Positions 49,446 to 59,686 are shown, counted from the stretch's first letter. The stretch is DNA of 64,000 nt from Neobacillus muris (GCF_943193175.1 NZ_CALPDF010000007.1:1-64000), one strand, 5' to 3'. Notes: a model not told the origin generated them from the sequence alone. Numbers and translations: made by a program.

Positions 49446-50132
49446 TTATGACATAAATAACCGGACACACAGCCTTTCATGCCGCATTTGAGCAATTTCT
49501 ATTCCAGGAGCGGCCGCTCCAAAATCGTCCGGGGCCATCTCTTCAATTTGCTTGACTGTCTGGATTAAATGAGGGTGCAATTCTAAAAGAATCTGCTGCC
49601 CCGCGGTTTGGCCCAGCGGAATCCCGCGGACCCCATTTTGAACAAGGGTCCCAACCGTAGAATATAAGAACGTTAAGATCGTTTGATGCCGGTCAATTGA
49701 TAAATAATCGCAGATACTGGCAAATACAATCGCAGGGTGGCCATATGCCTCCCCCTTGCGGATTTTCATCCTATAGGTTTCTAGAAAAGGGACAGGGAAT
49801 ATGTCCTTTCCCATTTGAATCAATCTATCGCCAATCCGGCGATTAGCCAGCCGGGTTTCTTCCGGCAGATTCATGGCATATAATTTTTGATCCAATTCCC
49901 ATATACGTTCTAATTCAACTTTCAAAAAAAAATCAATCGCAAACCTGCAGGCAAGTCCATCCGTATAGGCCAGCTGTCTTTCTAAGTAGGTTCGCATCCA
50001 TTCAAAAAAGGTTTCCTTATTGAATACAGCGCCATCCTGTATATAGGTTTCCAACCCATACGAGTGAGAAAAAGCACCTGACGGAAAATTGGAGTCGGTT
50101 AATTGCAAGAGTGCCAACAGCTGGCTATCCAT
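49446..50132 (-). CDS. ureF: Urease accessory protein UreF
   Basis: A 228-residue all-helical protein. The N-terminal motif [19 protein letters not shown] (about 10-28) and the later [15 protein letters not shown] match UreF. I use the ATG at 50132; a TTG 12 bases upstream is possible. It overlaps ureE by eight bases. It acts with UreD as the GTPase partner of UreG. Confidence 0.94.
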   Translation of the reverse strand: MDSQLLALLQLTDSNFPSGAFSHSYGLETYIQDGAVFNKETFFEWMRTYLERQLAYTDGLACRFAIDFFLKVELERIWELDQKLYAMNLPEETRLANRRIGDRLIQMGKDIFPVPFLETYRMKIRKGEAYGHPAIVFASICDYLSIDRHQTILTFLYSTVGTLVQNGVRGIPLGQTAGQQILLELHPHLIQTVKQIEEMAPDDFGAAAPGIEIAQMRHERLCVRLFMS

Positions 50133-50571
50133 GGTGATGGCCAATAGGACGGAAGGCCTTTTTTACCTTTCTTTGCTCCCTTAAATAAGGAACCTTCAGC
50201 TGTACCAGCAGCTCTTCCACTAAATAATCGTATTGGACCAGCATTTCTTCCCCTTCAAATTGGGCAGGCAAGTGGCGATTGCCCAATTGATGAGCGATTT
50301 CTCCCATTTGCTTCATGTTAATCGGACGAAGCACCAATAAATCATCATTTGTCACACTGACAATAATCATGTTGTGGGTATCCATAAATAAGATATCGCC
50401 ATCTACCAGATCTTTTGGTTCTGCCATGCGAATGCCAAGTTCTTTTCCATGGTCCGTCGTCACCCTCTGGATTCGCTTCACCAGATCCTCACTAGATAAA
50501 TAGACTTTTTCGATATGGCGTCCGGCTGTAGAGATTTCTTCGATATTTCCCACAATTTCTGTAATTACCAT
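50125..50571 (-). CDS. ureE: Urease accessory nickel chaperone UreE
   Basis: A 148-residue metallochaperone. The N-terminal peptide-binding half leads to the C-terminal metal domain with the family's [13 protein letters not shown] around 90-102. The C-terminus ends in a short GHHHG tail, a modest nickel-binding tail compared with the His-rich forms of some species. Strong AGGAGG ribosome site. Twelve bases after ureC. Confidence 0.94.
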   Translation of the reverse strand: MVITEIVGNIEEISTAGRHIEKVYLSSEDLVKRIQRVTTDHGKELGIRMAEPKDLVDGDILFMDTHNMIIVSVTNDDLLVLRPINMKQMGEIAHQLGNRHLPAQFEGEEMLVQYDYLVEELLVQLKVPYLREQRKVKKAFRPIGHHHG

Positions 50572-50582
50572 GAATCCTCCTC

Positions 50583-52298
50583 CTAGAATAAAAAGTACCG
50601 CTGTGCCATTGGCAGAACCTCGAGCGGTTCACAGGTAACAAGCTTCCCATCCACTAGTACTTCGTATGTTTGCGGATCAACCTCAATGTTCGGCATTTCT
50701 CCGTTCAGCTTCATATCTTTTTTGGTCAGCTCCCGAATTCCCTGAACCGGCCGGATCCATTTCTTTAGTCCCAACTTTTTATCGACCTCAAGCGCAATTG
50801 CCGCTTTTGACATGAACGTAATTGATGTTGCGTACTTGGCTTTTCCATACGAAGCAAACATCGGCCGGTACAAAACCGGCTGGGGTGTTGGGATCGATGC
50901 ATTGGGATCTCCCATCAAGCTATGGGCAATCATTCCGCCTTTGATCACCAGCTCTGGCTTTACACCAAAGAATGCCGGATCCCAGACTACTAGGTCCGCT
51001 AGTTTCCCCGCTTCAATGGAACCCACTTCTTCCGCAATTCCGTGGGTAATGGCAGGATTGATCGTATATTTGGCTATGTACCGTTTCACACGGAAGTTAT
51101 CTCCCATTCCAGATGAATCTTCTGGAAGCTTCCCTCTTTGTTTCCTCATCTTATCAGCTGTCTGCCACGTGCGGGTAATCACCTCACCCACTCGGCCCAT
51201 GGCCTGTGAATCGGAACTGATCATGCTAAAGACACCCATATCATGGAGGATATCCTCAGCCGCAATTGTCTCCTTGCGAATCCTTGAATCAGCAAAGGCA
51301 ATATCCTCAGGAACTTCCGGGTCTAAGTGATGACAAACCATCAGCATGTCTAAATGTTCAGCAAGGGTGTTGACCGTGTAGGGCCTGGTGGGATTGGTGG
51401 AGGACGGCAGAATATAAGGGAAGCTCGCCACTTTCATAATATCGGGCGCATGTCCCCCGCCAGCCCCTTCGGTATGATACGTATGAATAACCCGCCCGTT
51501 TATCGCGGCGAGAGTATCTTCGACAAATCCGCCTTCATTCAGCGTATCGGTGTGGATCGCCACTTGAACATCCAGCTTGTCAGCGACCCGAAGGCAATGG
51601 TCAATAGCTGACGCCGTTGTTCCCCAATCCTCATGAAGCTTCAGCCCAATAGCGCCGGCCTCGATTTGTTCGATTAACGGTGCTTCTGCAGAAGCATTGC
51701 CCTTTCCCAGAAATCCGAGATTCATAGGGAATTCTTCTGCCGCTTCGAGCATCCGATGAATATTCCATTCCCCCGGCGTACAGGTAGTGGCATTCGTGCC
51801 CGCGGCCGGACCCGTACCGCCGCCAATCATCGTCGTAATGCCCGAGGATAAGGCCGTTTCAATTTGCTGCGGACTAATAAAATGAATATGGGCATCAATT
51901 CCGCCCGCAGTCACAATCATTCCTTCTCCTGCTATGACTTCTGTGGAAGCGCCGATCGTCATATCCACCCCAGCCATCAATAAAGGATTCCCGCTCTTTC
52001 CAATCCCGGCAATTCTCCCGTCACGGATCCCAATATCTGCTTTATAAATGCCGCTGTAATCCACAATGATGGCATTGGTAATCACCACATCTAATGCCCC
52101 GTCTGCCCGGCTGGCCAGCGGGTGCTGCCCCATTCCGTCCCTGATCACCTTGCCGCCGCCGAATTTCACTTCGTCTCCATAAACGGTGTAATCGTCCTCA
52201 ATCTCGATGAATAGATCGGTATCAGCCAGCCGGACGGCGTCCCCTTTTGTGGGGCCAAACATATCAGCGTACTGTTTCCTTGACATAGGGAAACTCAT
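50583..52298 (-). CDS. ureC: Urease alpha subunit
   Basis: A 571-residue catalytic subunit. Nickel ligands and the carbamylated lysine are in [11 protein letters not shown] and [11 protein letters not shown]; the active-site flap cysteine is in [13 protein letters not shown]. The start is the ATG at 52298, after GGGGAGGAG; the upstream 25 codons in frame overlap ureB and are not expected. It hydrolyses urea to ammonia and carbamate. Normal length. Confidence 0.97.
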   Translation of the reverse strand: MSFPMSRKQYADMFGPTKGDAVRLADTDLFIEIEDDYTVYGDEVKFGGGKVIRDGMGQHPLASRADGALDVVITNAIIVDYSGIYKADIGIRDGRIAGIGKSGNPLLMAGVDMTIGASTEVIAGEGMIVTAGGIDAHIHFISPQQIETALSSGITTMIGGGTGPAAGTNATTCTPGEWNIHRMLEAAEEFPMNLGFLGKGNASAEAPLIEQIEAGAIGLKLHEDWGTTASAIDHCLRVADKLDVQVAIHTDTLNEGGFVEDTLAAINGRVIHTYHTEGAGGGHAPDIMKVASFPYILPSSTNPTRPYTVNTLAEHLDMLMVCHHLDPEVPEDIAFADSRIRKETIAAEDILHDMGVFSMISSDSQAMGRVGEVITRTWQTADKMRKQRGKLPEDSSGMGDNFRVKRYIAKYTINPAITHGIAEEVGSIEAGKLADLVVWDPAFFGVKPELVIKGGMIAHSLMGDPNASIPTPQPVLYRPMFASYGKAKYATSITFMSKAAIALEVDKKLGLKKWIRPVQGIRELTKKDMKLNGEMPNIEVDPQTYEVLVDGKLVTCEPLEVLPMAQRYFLF

Positions 52299-52299
52299 G

Positions 52300-52623
52300 T
52301 TACGTCTCCTCCCCGAGATCCAGTTTTCTGTTGGTTTTATTATTGAGTCCATGCACTTCCCGTTTCCCGGCAAACGGAACCAATTCTACCTGTTTCGCAT
52401 CACCAGGCTCAAATCGGACGGAGGTGCCAGCCGGAATATTTAAATGTTTGCCGAATGCTTGATCCCGTTCAAATTTGAGAGCTGAATTGACTTCGAAAAA
52501 ATGAAAATGGGATCCTATTTGTACCGGACGATCCCCTTGATTGATCACTTTAATTTTTTCAGCAGGCCGCCCTTGATTGCATATGACCGGATCCTGCTTC
52601 AAGCGATATTCTCCCGGAATCAT
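52300..52623 (-). CDS. ureB: Urease beta subunit
   Basis: A 107-residue subunit: [35 protein letters not shown] and [18 protein letters not shown] are family hallmarks. Start at the ATG after AGGAG. It adjoins ureC but lies 208 bp from ureA, with a repeat array in between, whereas these two subunit genes are normally adjacent. Confidence 0.96.
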   Translation of the reverse strand: MIPGEYRLKQDPVICNQGRPAEKIKVINQGDRPVQIGSHFHFFEVNSALKFERDQAFGKHLNIPAGTSVRFEPGDAKQVELVPFAGKREVHGLNNKTNRKLDLGEET

Positions 52624-52680
52624 GGTTTTCAACTCCTATGTAAGGCTGGTAGTTTAGACTATTTCTATATTTTTACAATT

Positions 52681-52814
52681 TTTGTAGAATTGTTAGTCAG
52701 TTTTGTAGAAAAACTCTTATTTTTGTAGAATAAGGCCCATGCTTTGTAGAATCACACCACTGATTTGTAGAATCCCACCACTGATTTGTAGATTCCCCCG
52801 CTAATTTACAGAAT
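52681..52814 (-). repeat. Seven copies of TTTGTAGAAT at 20-21-bp spacing between ureA and ureB
   Basis: Cores start at 52681, 52702, 52722, 52743, 52764, 52785 (TTTGTAGATT) and 52805 (TTTACAGAAT). Steps are 21 or 20 bp. On the minus (operon) strand the core reads ATTCTACAAA, identical to the array upstream of ilvB, and in the same orientation relative to transcription. It occupies most of the ureA-ureB gap. Confidence 0.92.
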
Positions 52815-52831
52815 CAGAGCTTTTTCCTAAA

Positions 52832-53134
52832 TTACCGGATCGGCTCATGGACCGTTACCAGCTTCGTTCCATCCGGAAACGTCGCCTCCACCTGGATATC
52901 ACGAATCATTTCCGGAATCCCCTCCATGACGTCCTCGCTGGACAAGATTTTGGTCCCATCCCTCATCAATTCCGCAACCGTTTTCCCGTCTCTGGCTCCT
53001 TCGATAATTTCATAGGTAATGAAAGCGACCGCTTCAGGGTAATTTAATTTTAGTCCCCGTTCCTTACGGCGCCTGGCGAGATCCGCCGCCACTACGATCA
53101 TTAATTTTTCCTGCTCACGCTGTGTCAATTTCAC
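52832..53134 (-). CDS. ureA: Urease gamma subunit
   Basis: A 100-residue structural subunit with the typical [20 protein letters not shown] start, [11 protein letters not shown] and [11 protein letters not shown]. It follows the allantoinase gene by 33 bp, with GAAGGTGAA as ribosome site, so urease is placed in the purine-degradation transcript. Confidence 0.96.
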   Translation of the reverse strand: MKLTQREQEKLMIVVAADLARRRKERGLKLNYPEAVAFITYEIIEGARDGKTVAELMRDGTKILSSEDVMEGIPEMIRDIQVEATFPDGTKLVTVHEPIR

Positions 53135-53167
53135 TTCTATTCACCTTCCAAAAAGTCAAAAATACGA

Positions 53168-54556
53168 TTAGCCGGAAATCCTTTCTTTCCCTACTGTAAG
53201 ACATCTTCCATATTTTTTACCTGAGATTCCTGATACATCATCATAGATGACTTTTCCACGAAGAATCGTCTTTTTGACCCTCAATTGAAAGACTTTATTT
53301 TCATATGGAGAATAGGCATTTCGAAATTTAAACGAGGCTTTGTCTGCTATGGTTGATTCATCCAGCCGCAACAGCACGAGGTCGGCATCTAAACCAGGCA
53401 TGATCCGGCCTTTTTTATCGGAAATGCCGAATCGGTCTGCTGCAAAAGCGCTGCCTAATGGAAGAACCTTTTCGAGGGAAATGCCCCGTTTAAGGGCTTC
53501 ATCCAACAGGGCAAGCCAGGTAAATTGCACTCCTTGAATTCCGCCCCATACGTCCCATATCGATGCGGCCGATTTCATTGAATACAAACAAGGTGAATGA
53601 TCAGAGCCAATCGTATCAATCCAGCCCCTCGCGATGCAGTCCCATAAACCTTCCACCTCATTTTGCGGCCGAAGCGGCGGGGCACACTTAAACACGGCCC
53701 CATTTTTAATAAAATCCTGATCATTAAAAACTAAATAATGTGGACATGTTTCAACGGTTACATGGACACCGCTCTTTTTGGCCTCCTGGATCCGTTCCAC
53801 ATTGCGGGCGGAACTGATATGGACAAAATGAACACCTGTCCCATACTTTGCCGCGAGCTCCAGTGCATGATTGACCGCTTTTTCCTCTGCGGAAACCGGC
53901 CGGCTGGCCAGATATGCCATCCGCTCATTCATTCCGCGCTTATTCTTGTACAATCCGGCCAATTTTTGGACCTCTTCTTCCCATTCCGCATGGAGCGCAA
54001 GGATTTTATGATGCTCCTTTGCCAACATCATGGCTTGTTCCAAATCTTGGGGAGATAAATACCGAAAATCATCAATGCCGCTTTCTGACATAAAGGCTTT
54101 CCATCCAATAATAGCTTCAGCCATTTCTTCTAACTCTTTTTTATTGCCCAGGTTGTCAGCGGTCAATCCGCCCCAAAGCCCGTAATCCACGTAGCTTTTC
54201 CCTGTTAAATATTCCTGTTTGTTTCGCAATCTTTCAGAATTGATAATGGACGGTGCACAGTTCAGCGGCATATCAAAGATGGTGGTCGTCCCGCCAGCGG
54301 CTGCGGCAAGGCTCCCCGTTTCCATCCCTTCCCAATCGGTACGGCCCGGATCATTAAAATGGACATGTGCATCAATAAATCCAGGAACAATAAGGCATCC
54401 TTCTGCATCAATCGTATCAGCCTCCACACCGATGGCTGGATGATCATTAACATCAAATAAGCCATCAATCCGGCCTTCCTTCATCTTGAGAGCTGCCTTT
54501 TTAAAGCCTTCGTTTGTAAAAACAAGACCATTTTCCACCCACAGTTCTGTTGTCAT
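53168..54556 (-). CDS. pucH: Allantoinase
   Basis: A 462-residue cyclic amidohydrolase that opens allantoin to allantoate. Metal site: HVHFNDPGRTDWEGMETGS (near 64-82), the carboxylated lysine in GWKAFMSESG, HAEWEEE, HFVHISSA and the catalytic Asp in GSDHSPC. The DPGRTDWEG form after HVH is characteristic of allantoinase rather than dihydropyrimidinase. It lies between the xanthine dehydrogenase and urease genes. Also called allB. Confidence 0.9.
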   Translation of the reverse strand: MTTELWVENGLVFTNEGFKKAALKMKEGRIDGLFDVNDHPAIGVEADTIDAEGCLIVPGFIDAHVHFNDPGRTDWEGMETGSLAAAAGGTTTIFDMPLNCAPSIINSERLRNKQEYLTGKSYVDYGLWGGLTADNLGNKKELEEMAEAIIGWKAFMSESGIDDFRYLSPQDLEQAMMLAKEHHKILALHAEWEEEVQKLAGLYKNKRGMNERMAYLASRPVSAEEKAVNHALELAAKYGTGVHFVHISSARNVERIQEAKKSGVHVTVETCPHYLVFNDQDFIKNGAVFKCAPPLRPQNEVEGLWDCIARGWIDTIGSDHSPCLYSMKSAASIWDVWGGIQGVQFTWLALLDEALKRGISLEKVLPLGSAFAADRFGISDKKGRIMPGLDADLVLLRLDESTIADKASFKFRNAYSPYENKVFQLRVKKTILRGKVIYDDVSGISGKKYGRCLTVGKERISG

Positions 54557-54607
54557 GATTGCACCTCTTACTCTATTAAGTACTGGCCCTCATGGCCTTC
54601 CTGAAAC

Positions 54608-55138
54608 TCAAGAACCTTTTGCTCGTTCATTTAACATGGCTGCTGCCTTTTCCACTGACCTAATGATGCCTCCGTATCCTGTGCATCGGCATAAATTGCC
54701 CGAAAGAGCTTCCGTAATTTGATCGGGCGAGGGATTTGGATTCGTCCGCAGCAATGCCCTTGCCGCGATAATCATCCCCGGTGTGCAATAACCGCATTGA
54801 AATCCGCCTTCTTCTAAAAAGGCCTGTTGAATGGGATCCAGCTCATCCTGTGCCACGCCTTCAATCGTATGGATTGATGCACCATTGGCTTGGTATGCCA
54901 TCACCAGGCAGGAATTGACCAATTTTCCGTTCATTTCAACGGAACAGGCCCCGCAGCGCCCAATTTCACAAGAGATTTTTGTTCCTGTCAGCTTCAGCTT
55001 ATCCCGTAAAATATGAATCAGTTTCGTTGCCGGGGCCGTTCGGACTTGATACGTAATGCCATTTACTTTCAGCGTTAAGTCTATTTCTGAGGCAATCGGC
55101 TGCATCATTGTTTTTGAAGTCATTTTGTTCGGATTCAT
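54608..55138 (-). CDS. pucE: Xanthine dehydrogenase, 2Fe-2S subunit
   Basis: A 176-residue iron-sulphur subunit. Eight cysteines in the canonical arrangement: Cys57, 62, 65 and 77 (plant-ferredoxin cluster) and Cys115, 118, 150 and 152 (helical cluster; CGYCTPGM, CRCTGYGG). Start overlaps the molybdenum-subunit gene by four bases. The N-terminal ~18 residues are longer than in many homologues, so a later start is possible. Confidence 0.93.
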   Translation of the reverse strand: MNPNKMTSKTMMQPIASEIDLTLKVNGITYQVRTAPATKLIHILRDKLKLTGTKISCEIGRCGACSVEMNGKLVNSCLVMAYQANGASIHTIEGVAQDELDPIQQAFLEEGGFQCGYCTPGMIIAARALLRTNPNPSPDQITEALSGNLCRCTGYGGIIRSVEKAAAMLNERAKGS

Positions 55139-57417
55139 GGGGACATCGCTCCAACATTCATTGTTTTTACCAAAGCTTCGGGTGTGATTGGCAGCTTGTT
55201 GATCCAGCAGCCAGCAGCATCATATATAGCCCTTGCAATTGCCGGCGCAACAGCGACGGTGCCGATTTCTCCTGCTCCCCTTGGACCAAAGGCATCGCCC
55301 GGGGCAAGCTTCTCAATCGCCTCAACTTGCATCGAATAGGGAACATCCTTAATAGTAGGAATTAAATAACTATCAAAGTTGTCAGTTTGATAGTTTCCAT
55401 GATGCATCAAGGCTTCCTCCATTAAGGCATAACCCAGGGCCATCACTCCTCCTCCTTCTATTTGCCCAATAAACCCCTGGGGACTGACTACTGGACCTGA
55501 AGAGACCGACTGATCCAAGCCCAAAACTTTTACCCTGCCGGTAAGAAAATCGACCTCGACCCGGGCCAGCACAGCCGCAAATGAATATAAGTAATGGCTT
55601 CCAGGGATGACGGCATCCGGACACACAGGGAAATCAAAAGAGGTGTGCACGGTAATACTTGTTGCTGGCGGCATCCGTTCGGCCAATTGCAAGTAGGAAA
55701 TGACCGGAATGGATGAATTGATTTCCTCCTTAAGCCAAATTCCTCCTGGCCCCATCGTCAGCCGCTCAGCTGGTTCACCCGTCATTTGTTCAGCCAGCTC
55801 GAGCATTTGCTCTCGGAAGGACGTCTTCATTCGCTGCAGGGAATGCCAGACCATGCTTGTCGCTCTGGATGCCGTGGATGATCCGCTGACAGGAACGTGT
55901 GCTGTATCGCCAATTACCATTTGAATATCTTCGGGAGTGCACTCAAATTCTTCTATCACTAATGCCTCAATAACAGATAAAAGGCCCTGCCCGCATTCCT
56001 CAAAGCCAAACGCAGCTTCAATTTTGCCTTCTTTTGTGAAGGAAAGGCGCCCGCCAGCTGGGTCGATACGGCCAGATCCGAGTCCGCCGCCATGCATGGT
56101 AAGTGCAACTCCAATCCCCTCCGCTTTCCAACCCCGGTTAGTCTGTTTTTCCGCGGACAAAGTTTTTTTGTTTTTGCCTATGCGCTTTTTCATCGCATTT
56201 AACACATCAAATGCTCCATTTGTTGGGGCAATTTTCTGCCCCATCGGCCCCGGATCGTCCTGTTTCCGCAAATTTTTCAAGCGAAACTCAATGGGGTCCA
56301 TCTGCAATTTTTCAGCGAGGCGGTCCATCTGTCCCTCCAAAGCAAATGTCACTTGATTGCCGCCAAATCCTCTAAATTCACCGGCAACTCCATTATTCGT
56401 AAAGACAGACAAACCTTCGACCTCTAAATTAGGAATCATATAAGGGCCAGGAGCGTGCTCGACTGCGAAGTCCAGGACAGCTGGCCCTAATGTGGCATAG
56501 GCTCCGGTATCGGCGATTATTTTTGCCTGATGGACAAGAAGATTCCCTTCAGCATCAGCTCCGGTTTTCATGGTAATTTTCATAGGATGGCGTTTTAGTC
56601 CAGCTCGAACTGATTCCCGCCGGCTTTGATGAATTTTGACAGGGCAGTTTGTTGCCAAGGCAAGCAAAGCCCCATAAGGCTGAATATTTAATTCATCCTT
56701 TCCTCCAAATGAGCCGCCCATCGGACTTGAAACCACCCGAATATCGCTTTCTTGCATATTCAGAATTCTGGCCAGCTGAAAGCGGTCTTTGAAACCATGC
56801 TGTGTCCCAACGTAAACGGTCAGCTTCCCGTCTGGTTCAGGAACAATGACTCCTCCCTCTGTTTCCATATAAGCATGCATTTGCCGCGGCAGTTCATAGG
56901 TTTCTTCCACCACCACAGAACATTGCTCCAGGCCTTTTATGATATCCCCTGTTTTATATTCAGCTTGATGGAGGATATTACCATCTGAATGAAGGCGAGG
57001 GGCATCTGGCAGAAGAGCTTTCTCTGGACTGTCTACTACCGGAAGCGGACTATACTCAACCTCGATATACTTTAGAGCCTCTTTGGCAATCTCTTCGGTC
57101 TCTGCCGCTACAGCAGCCAAAGCATCTCCCACACAGCGGACCCGATCCTCACAAAGAACAGGCTGATCAGGGAATATAAGACCATAGCCGTTTAAACCCG
57201 GGATATCTTGATACGTAACGACAGCCCTTACGCCTGGCAGCTGTTTCGCCTTGTCTGTTGAAATGGAGACGATCTTGGCATGGGCCTCTTGGCTGCGTAA
57301 TATTTTTCCGTATAACATTTTGGGAAAGGACAAATCCGTCAGGTACTTCAGTCTCCCTGTCACTTTGCCTGGGCCATCAGGACGGACCCTTCGATTTTGT
57401 TCAGATTGGTTTCTCAT
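55135..57417 (-). CDS. pucD: Xanthine dehydrogenase, molybdopterin-binding subunit
   Basis: A 760-residue large subunit of the xanthine oxidase family. Visible regions: VTGRLKYLTDLSFPKMLYGK near 20-40, GGSFGGKDE near 235-243, EFRGFGGNQ near 345-353 and GPRGAGEIGTVAVAPA near the end with the catalytic glutamate. I start at the ATG at 57417, after GGTGAGA and eight bases past the end of pucC. It oxidises hypoxanthine and xanthine toward urate. Confidence 0.94.
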   Translation of the reverse strand: MRNQSEQNRRVRPDGPGKVTGRLKYLTDLSFPKMLYGKILRSQEAHAKIVSISTDKAKQLPGVRAVVTYQDIPGLNGYGLIFPDQPVLCEDRVRCVGDALAAVAAETEEIAKEALKYIEVEYSPLPVVDSPEKALLPDAPRLHSDGNILHQAEYKTGDIIKGLEQCSVVVEETYELPRQMHAYMETEGGVIVPEPDGKLTVYVGTQHGFKDRFQLARILNMQESDIRVVSSPMGGSFGGKDELNIQPYGALLALATNCPVKIHQSRRESVRAGLKRHPMKITMKTGADAEGNLLVHQAKIIADTGAYATLGPAVLDFAVEHAPGPYMIPNLEVEGLSVFTNNGVAGEFRGFGGNQVTFALEGQMDRLAEKLQMDPIEFRLKNLRKQDDPGPMGQKIAPTNGAFDVLNAMKKRIGKNKKTLSAEKQTNRGWKAEGIGVALTMHGGGLGSGRIDPAGGRLSFTKEGKIEAAFGFEECGQGLLSVIEALVIEEFECTPEDIQMVIGDTAHVPVSGSSTASRATSMVWHSLQRMKTSFREQMLELAEQMTGEPAERLTMGPGGIWLKEEINSSIPVISYLQLAERMPPATSITVHTSFDFPVCPDAVIPGSHYLYSFAAVLARVEVDFLTGRVKVLGLDQSVSSGPVVSPQGFIGQIEGGGVMALGYALMEEALMHHGNYQTDNFDSYLIPTIKDVPYSMQVEAIEKLAPGDAFGPRGAGEIGTVAVAPAIARAIYDAAGCWINKLPITPEALVKTMNVGAMSP

Positions 57418-57424
57418 CGTACTC

Positions 57425-58303
57425 TCACCCCATTTGTCCCGCGAATCTGGCCATTTCATAAACGATTACATTCGCTGCGATTGTTTTTTTATAATCCGCT
57501 GTATAAAAATCATCTGAGCTGGCCGCGAACTCTTCCATAATGGATAGAAACAGTTTCTCCAATAACTCCTTGGATAGTATGTTTCCATGCAGAAGCTTCT
57601 CACAGGCTTCAAGCCGGCAGGGCTGGTTCGAGCCTCCCCCAACGGCCAGCCGAATCGCTTCCATTTCCTTGTTGGAATTGACTCTGCAGCTGCCTGCAAT
57701 GGTCACGACACTCGGGGTAAACGCCTCCCGTCTTCCCACCTTTTTAAAAAACTTCTGGCCGCCGGTTTCGAATAGGTCGATTGAAACAAGTATCGAACCA
57801 TCTTGAAGAATTCCTTCTTTCAGGCAATCCTCTAACGGCTTTTGCTGAATCTCTGTTCCGTTCACAAACGAAATGTGAGCATCCATTACTAAAAAAGCCG
57901 GGATGGTGTCACCCGTACCGCCGGCAATATTTCCTCCTATTGTTCCTCTGTTGCGGACAGCCGGTGCAGCAATACTTCTGGCCGCTTCCGCCAATAGAGG
58001 AAGATTGGATAAGAAAAAAGGATTCTGTATTATTTCGGCTAATGTGGTTAAAGCGCCAATCTGGATCATTGGCCCGCCTTCGGATGTTTCTTTTTTAAAA
58101 CCTTGGAGTGCTGTTATTCGCTCTAAACTAATTAGATAAAGCGGGATCGGCTGGTCCTTTTCCCAGTTTGTTTGCAGGAGTGTACCCCCGGCAACGAACT
58201 CGGCATCAGCGCCAAATTGCTGCTTCAAATTTAGTGCAATTTCCAGTTCTTCCGGGATCCAAACAATAGAAGATTCCATTTTTGCTGTGCCCTGACTAAC
58301 CAT
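57425..58303 (-). CDS. pucC: Xanthine dehydrogenase, FAD-binding subunit
   Basis: A 292-residue CoxM/CutM-like flavoprotein. FAD motifs: FVAGGTLLQTNW near 37-48, and ATTxAxxxx-type RNRGTIGGNIAGGTGDT near 117-133. It passes electrons from the iron-sulphur subunit to the final acceptor. Start uncertain between residue 1 and the ATG eight codons later (58279). Confidence 0.93.
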   Translation of the reverse strand: MVSQGTAKMESSIVWIPEELEIALNLKQQFGADAEFVAGGTLLQTNWEKDQPIPLYLISLERITALQGFKKETSEGGPMIQIGALTTLAEIIQNPFFLSNLPLLAEAARSIAAPAVRNRGTIGGNIAGGTGDTIPAFLVMDAHISFVNGTEIQQKPLEDCLKEGILQDGSILVSIDLFETGGQKFFKKVGRREAFTPSVVTIAGSCRVNSNKEMEAIRLAVGGGSNQPCRLEACEKLLHGNILSKELLEKLFLSIMEEFAASSDDFYTADYKKTIAANVIVYEMARFAGQMG

Positions 58304-58334
58304 ATCCCGCCACTGCTCCTCTCTTCTTTTACTA

Positions 58335-59375
58335 TTAAATAAACACCCCTGCCATTTTTTTGCTCCTATGCCGCTGAATTAATTCCGCTACAATGCTAAT
58401 GGCAATCTCAACGGGACCTTCCGCACCGATTTCCAATCCGGTTGGACTGTTTATCTGGGAAGCTATTTCGTTTCCATCAAGGAGGCGTTTCGTTCGATTC
58501 CTTGGTCCGAGAATCCCTAAATACTTTAATTCCTGATCTTTTAATAGATGCAATAATTCTCTATCCCTTTGAAAGTGATGGGTAAGAAGCAGCACCGAAT
58601 CTTGTGCGGACAAATCAAGATATGGAATGGTTTCTTTTGGGAAACCAGCAATAATCTGCTGGGCATCGGGGAAATGGACTTGATTGCAAAATTCTTCGCG
58701 CCAGTCCGAGACAAAAACGGAAAACCCAGCTTCCGAGGCAAGCTTTACTAAAGGGATCACATCCGGTCCGGCTCCAAAAACAAACAAGCGTGGCTTCGGT
58801 TCAAATGATTGAATAAATAGATGGGCCGATATTTCCGGAAAGCAATGAATCCCTGGTTTAAAGGAGGTTATATGCTTCTGATGAATGATATTTTTTAGTT
58901 GGACGGAAATTCCGCCGTGCCATTTACCGAATAGCTGCCCATCGTCTGTCATGAACAAATAATCCGAAACAGAGCAGTCTTCCTTCAATTTTTTTATCAT
59001 GGTTGCTCGGTCTCCATTTTCAAGATGAAACTGCAGCTGACTAAGATGCTCCCGCAACACGATATCCACTGGTTCCAGAAGCACATGGATGACACCGTTG
59101 CAGCCTGCGCCCTGTCCCCAAGCTAAGTCGTCCTCTGCCCGCATATCATAAACAATCGTTTTAGCCTCCCGGCTTTTCTTTACCTCCTGCGCTTGCCAGG
59201 CTAAATCGGTTTCGAGACAACCGGCACTGATCATGCCGATAGTCTCGTTCTCCCGAAACAGCATCATCGCGCCTTCTTTTCGGTAAGCTGAGCCTTCCAC
59301 CCTGACAACCGTAGCCAGCACATCGTCATGGATGGAGGAACAAACAGCCTGTAAGATTTCATGAATTCCGTCCAT
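58335..59375 (-). CDS. pucA: XdhC/PucA-type molybdenum-cofactor maturation protein
   Basis: A 346-residue protein. The N-terminal XdhC/CoxI domain has VVRVEGSAYRKEGAMMLF near 21-38 and GCLETDL; the C-terminal Rossmann domain has LFVFGAGPDVIPLVKLA, GILGPRNRTKRLL and GLEIGAEGPVEIAISI. I begin at the ATG at 59375, immediately behind AAAGGAGGAGGGG. Homologues insert the sulphurated molybdenum cofactor into xanthine dehydrogenase. First gene of the long operon. A pucB homologue is not present. Confidence 0.92.
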   Translation of the reverse strand: MDGIHEILQAVCSSIHDDVLATVVRVEGSAYRKEGAMMLFRENETIGMISAGCLETDLAWQAQEVKKSREAKTIVYDMRAEDDLAWGQGAGCNGVIHVLLEPVDIVLREHLSQLQFHLENGDRATMIKKLKEDCSVSDYLFMTDDGQLFGKWHGGISVQLKNIIHQKHITSFKPGIHCFPEISAHLFIQSFEPKPRLFVFGAGPDVIPLVKLASEAGFSVFVSDWREEFCNQVHFPDAQQIIAGFPKETIPYLDLSAQDSVLLLTHHFQRDRELLHLLKDQELKYLGILGPRNRTKRLLDGNEIASQINSPTGLEIGAEGPVEIAISIVAELIQRHRSKKMAGVFI

Positions 59376-59517
59376 TTCCCCTCCTCCTTTCATATGTATG
59401 AATAAATAACTAGACCCCCTAAAAAAATACAATCCTATGTTTCTATCTCTATAAGGCATGGGGGATTTTCTGCCAAACCATAAACAATCGCTTCAAATCC
59501 ACCATCAATTTTCACTT

Positions 59518-59569
59518 ATCATATACAACCGCCCCATAATCATCCACATTGATGTCACATAATCTTACA
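59518..59569 (-). promoter_or_regulatory. TnrA-dependent promoter of the purine/urease operon
   Basis: TGTCACATAATCTTACA (59553-59569) matches the TnrA consensus at all defined positions. On the minus strand a -10 TATGAT (59518-59523) and a poor -35 TGGATG (59541-59546) are 17 bp apart. The site centre is about 50 bp upstream of the predicted start, the distance used in known TnrA-activated promoters. The leader to pucA is ~135 nt. Confidence 0.75.
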
Positions 59570-59686
59570 TAGATTTTCACGATACCCTATTAAGCAATTC
59601 AGAAAAAACCTGTCAGAAAACCTTCCAATAAGTTAGAAAATTTAGAAAAAATATAGAATAATGTAAATTAACTTCACAGCAAAAAT

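Noticed and set aside
53168..54556. Dihydropyrimidinase or dihydroorotase instead of allantoinase
   Set aside because: The DPGRTDWEG sequence following the HVH metal motif and the location between xanthine dehydrogenase and urease fit allantoinase better; no pyrimidine genes are nearby.
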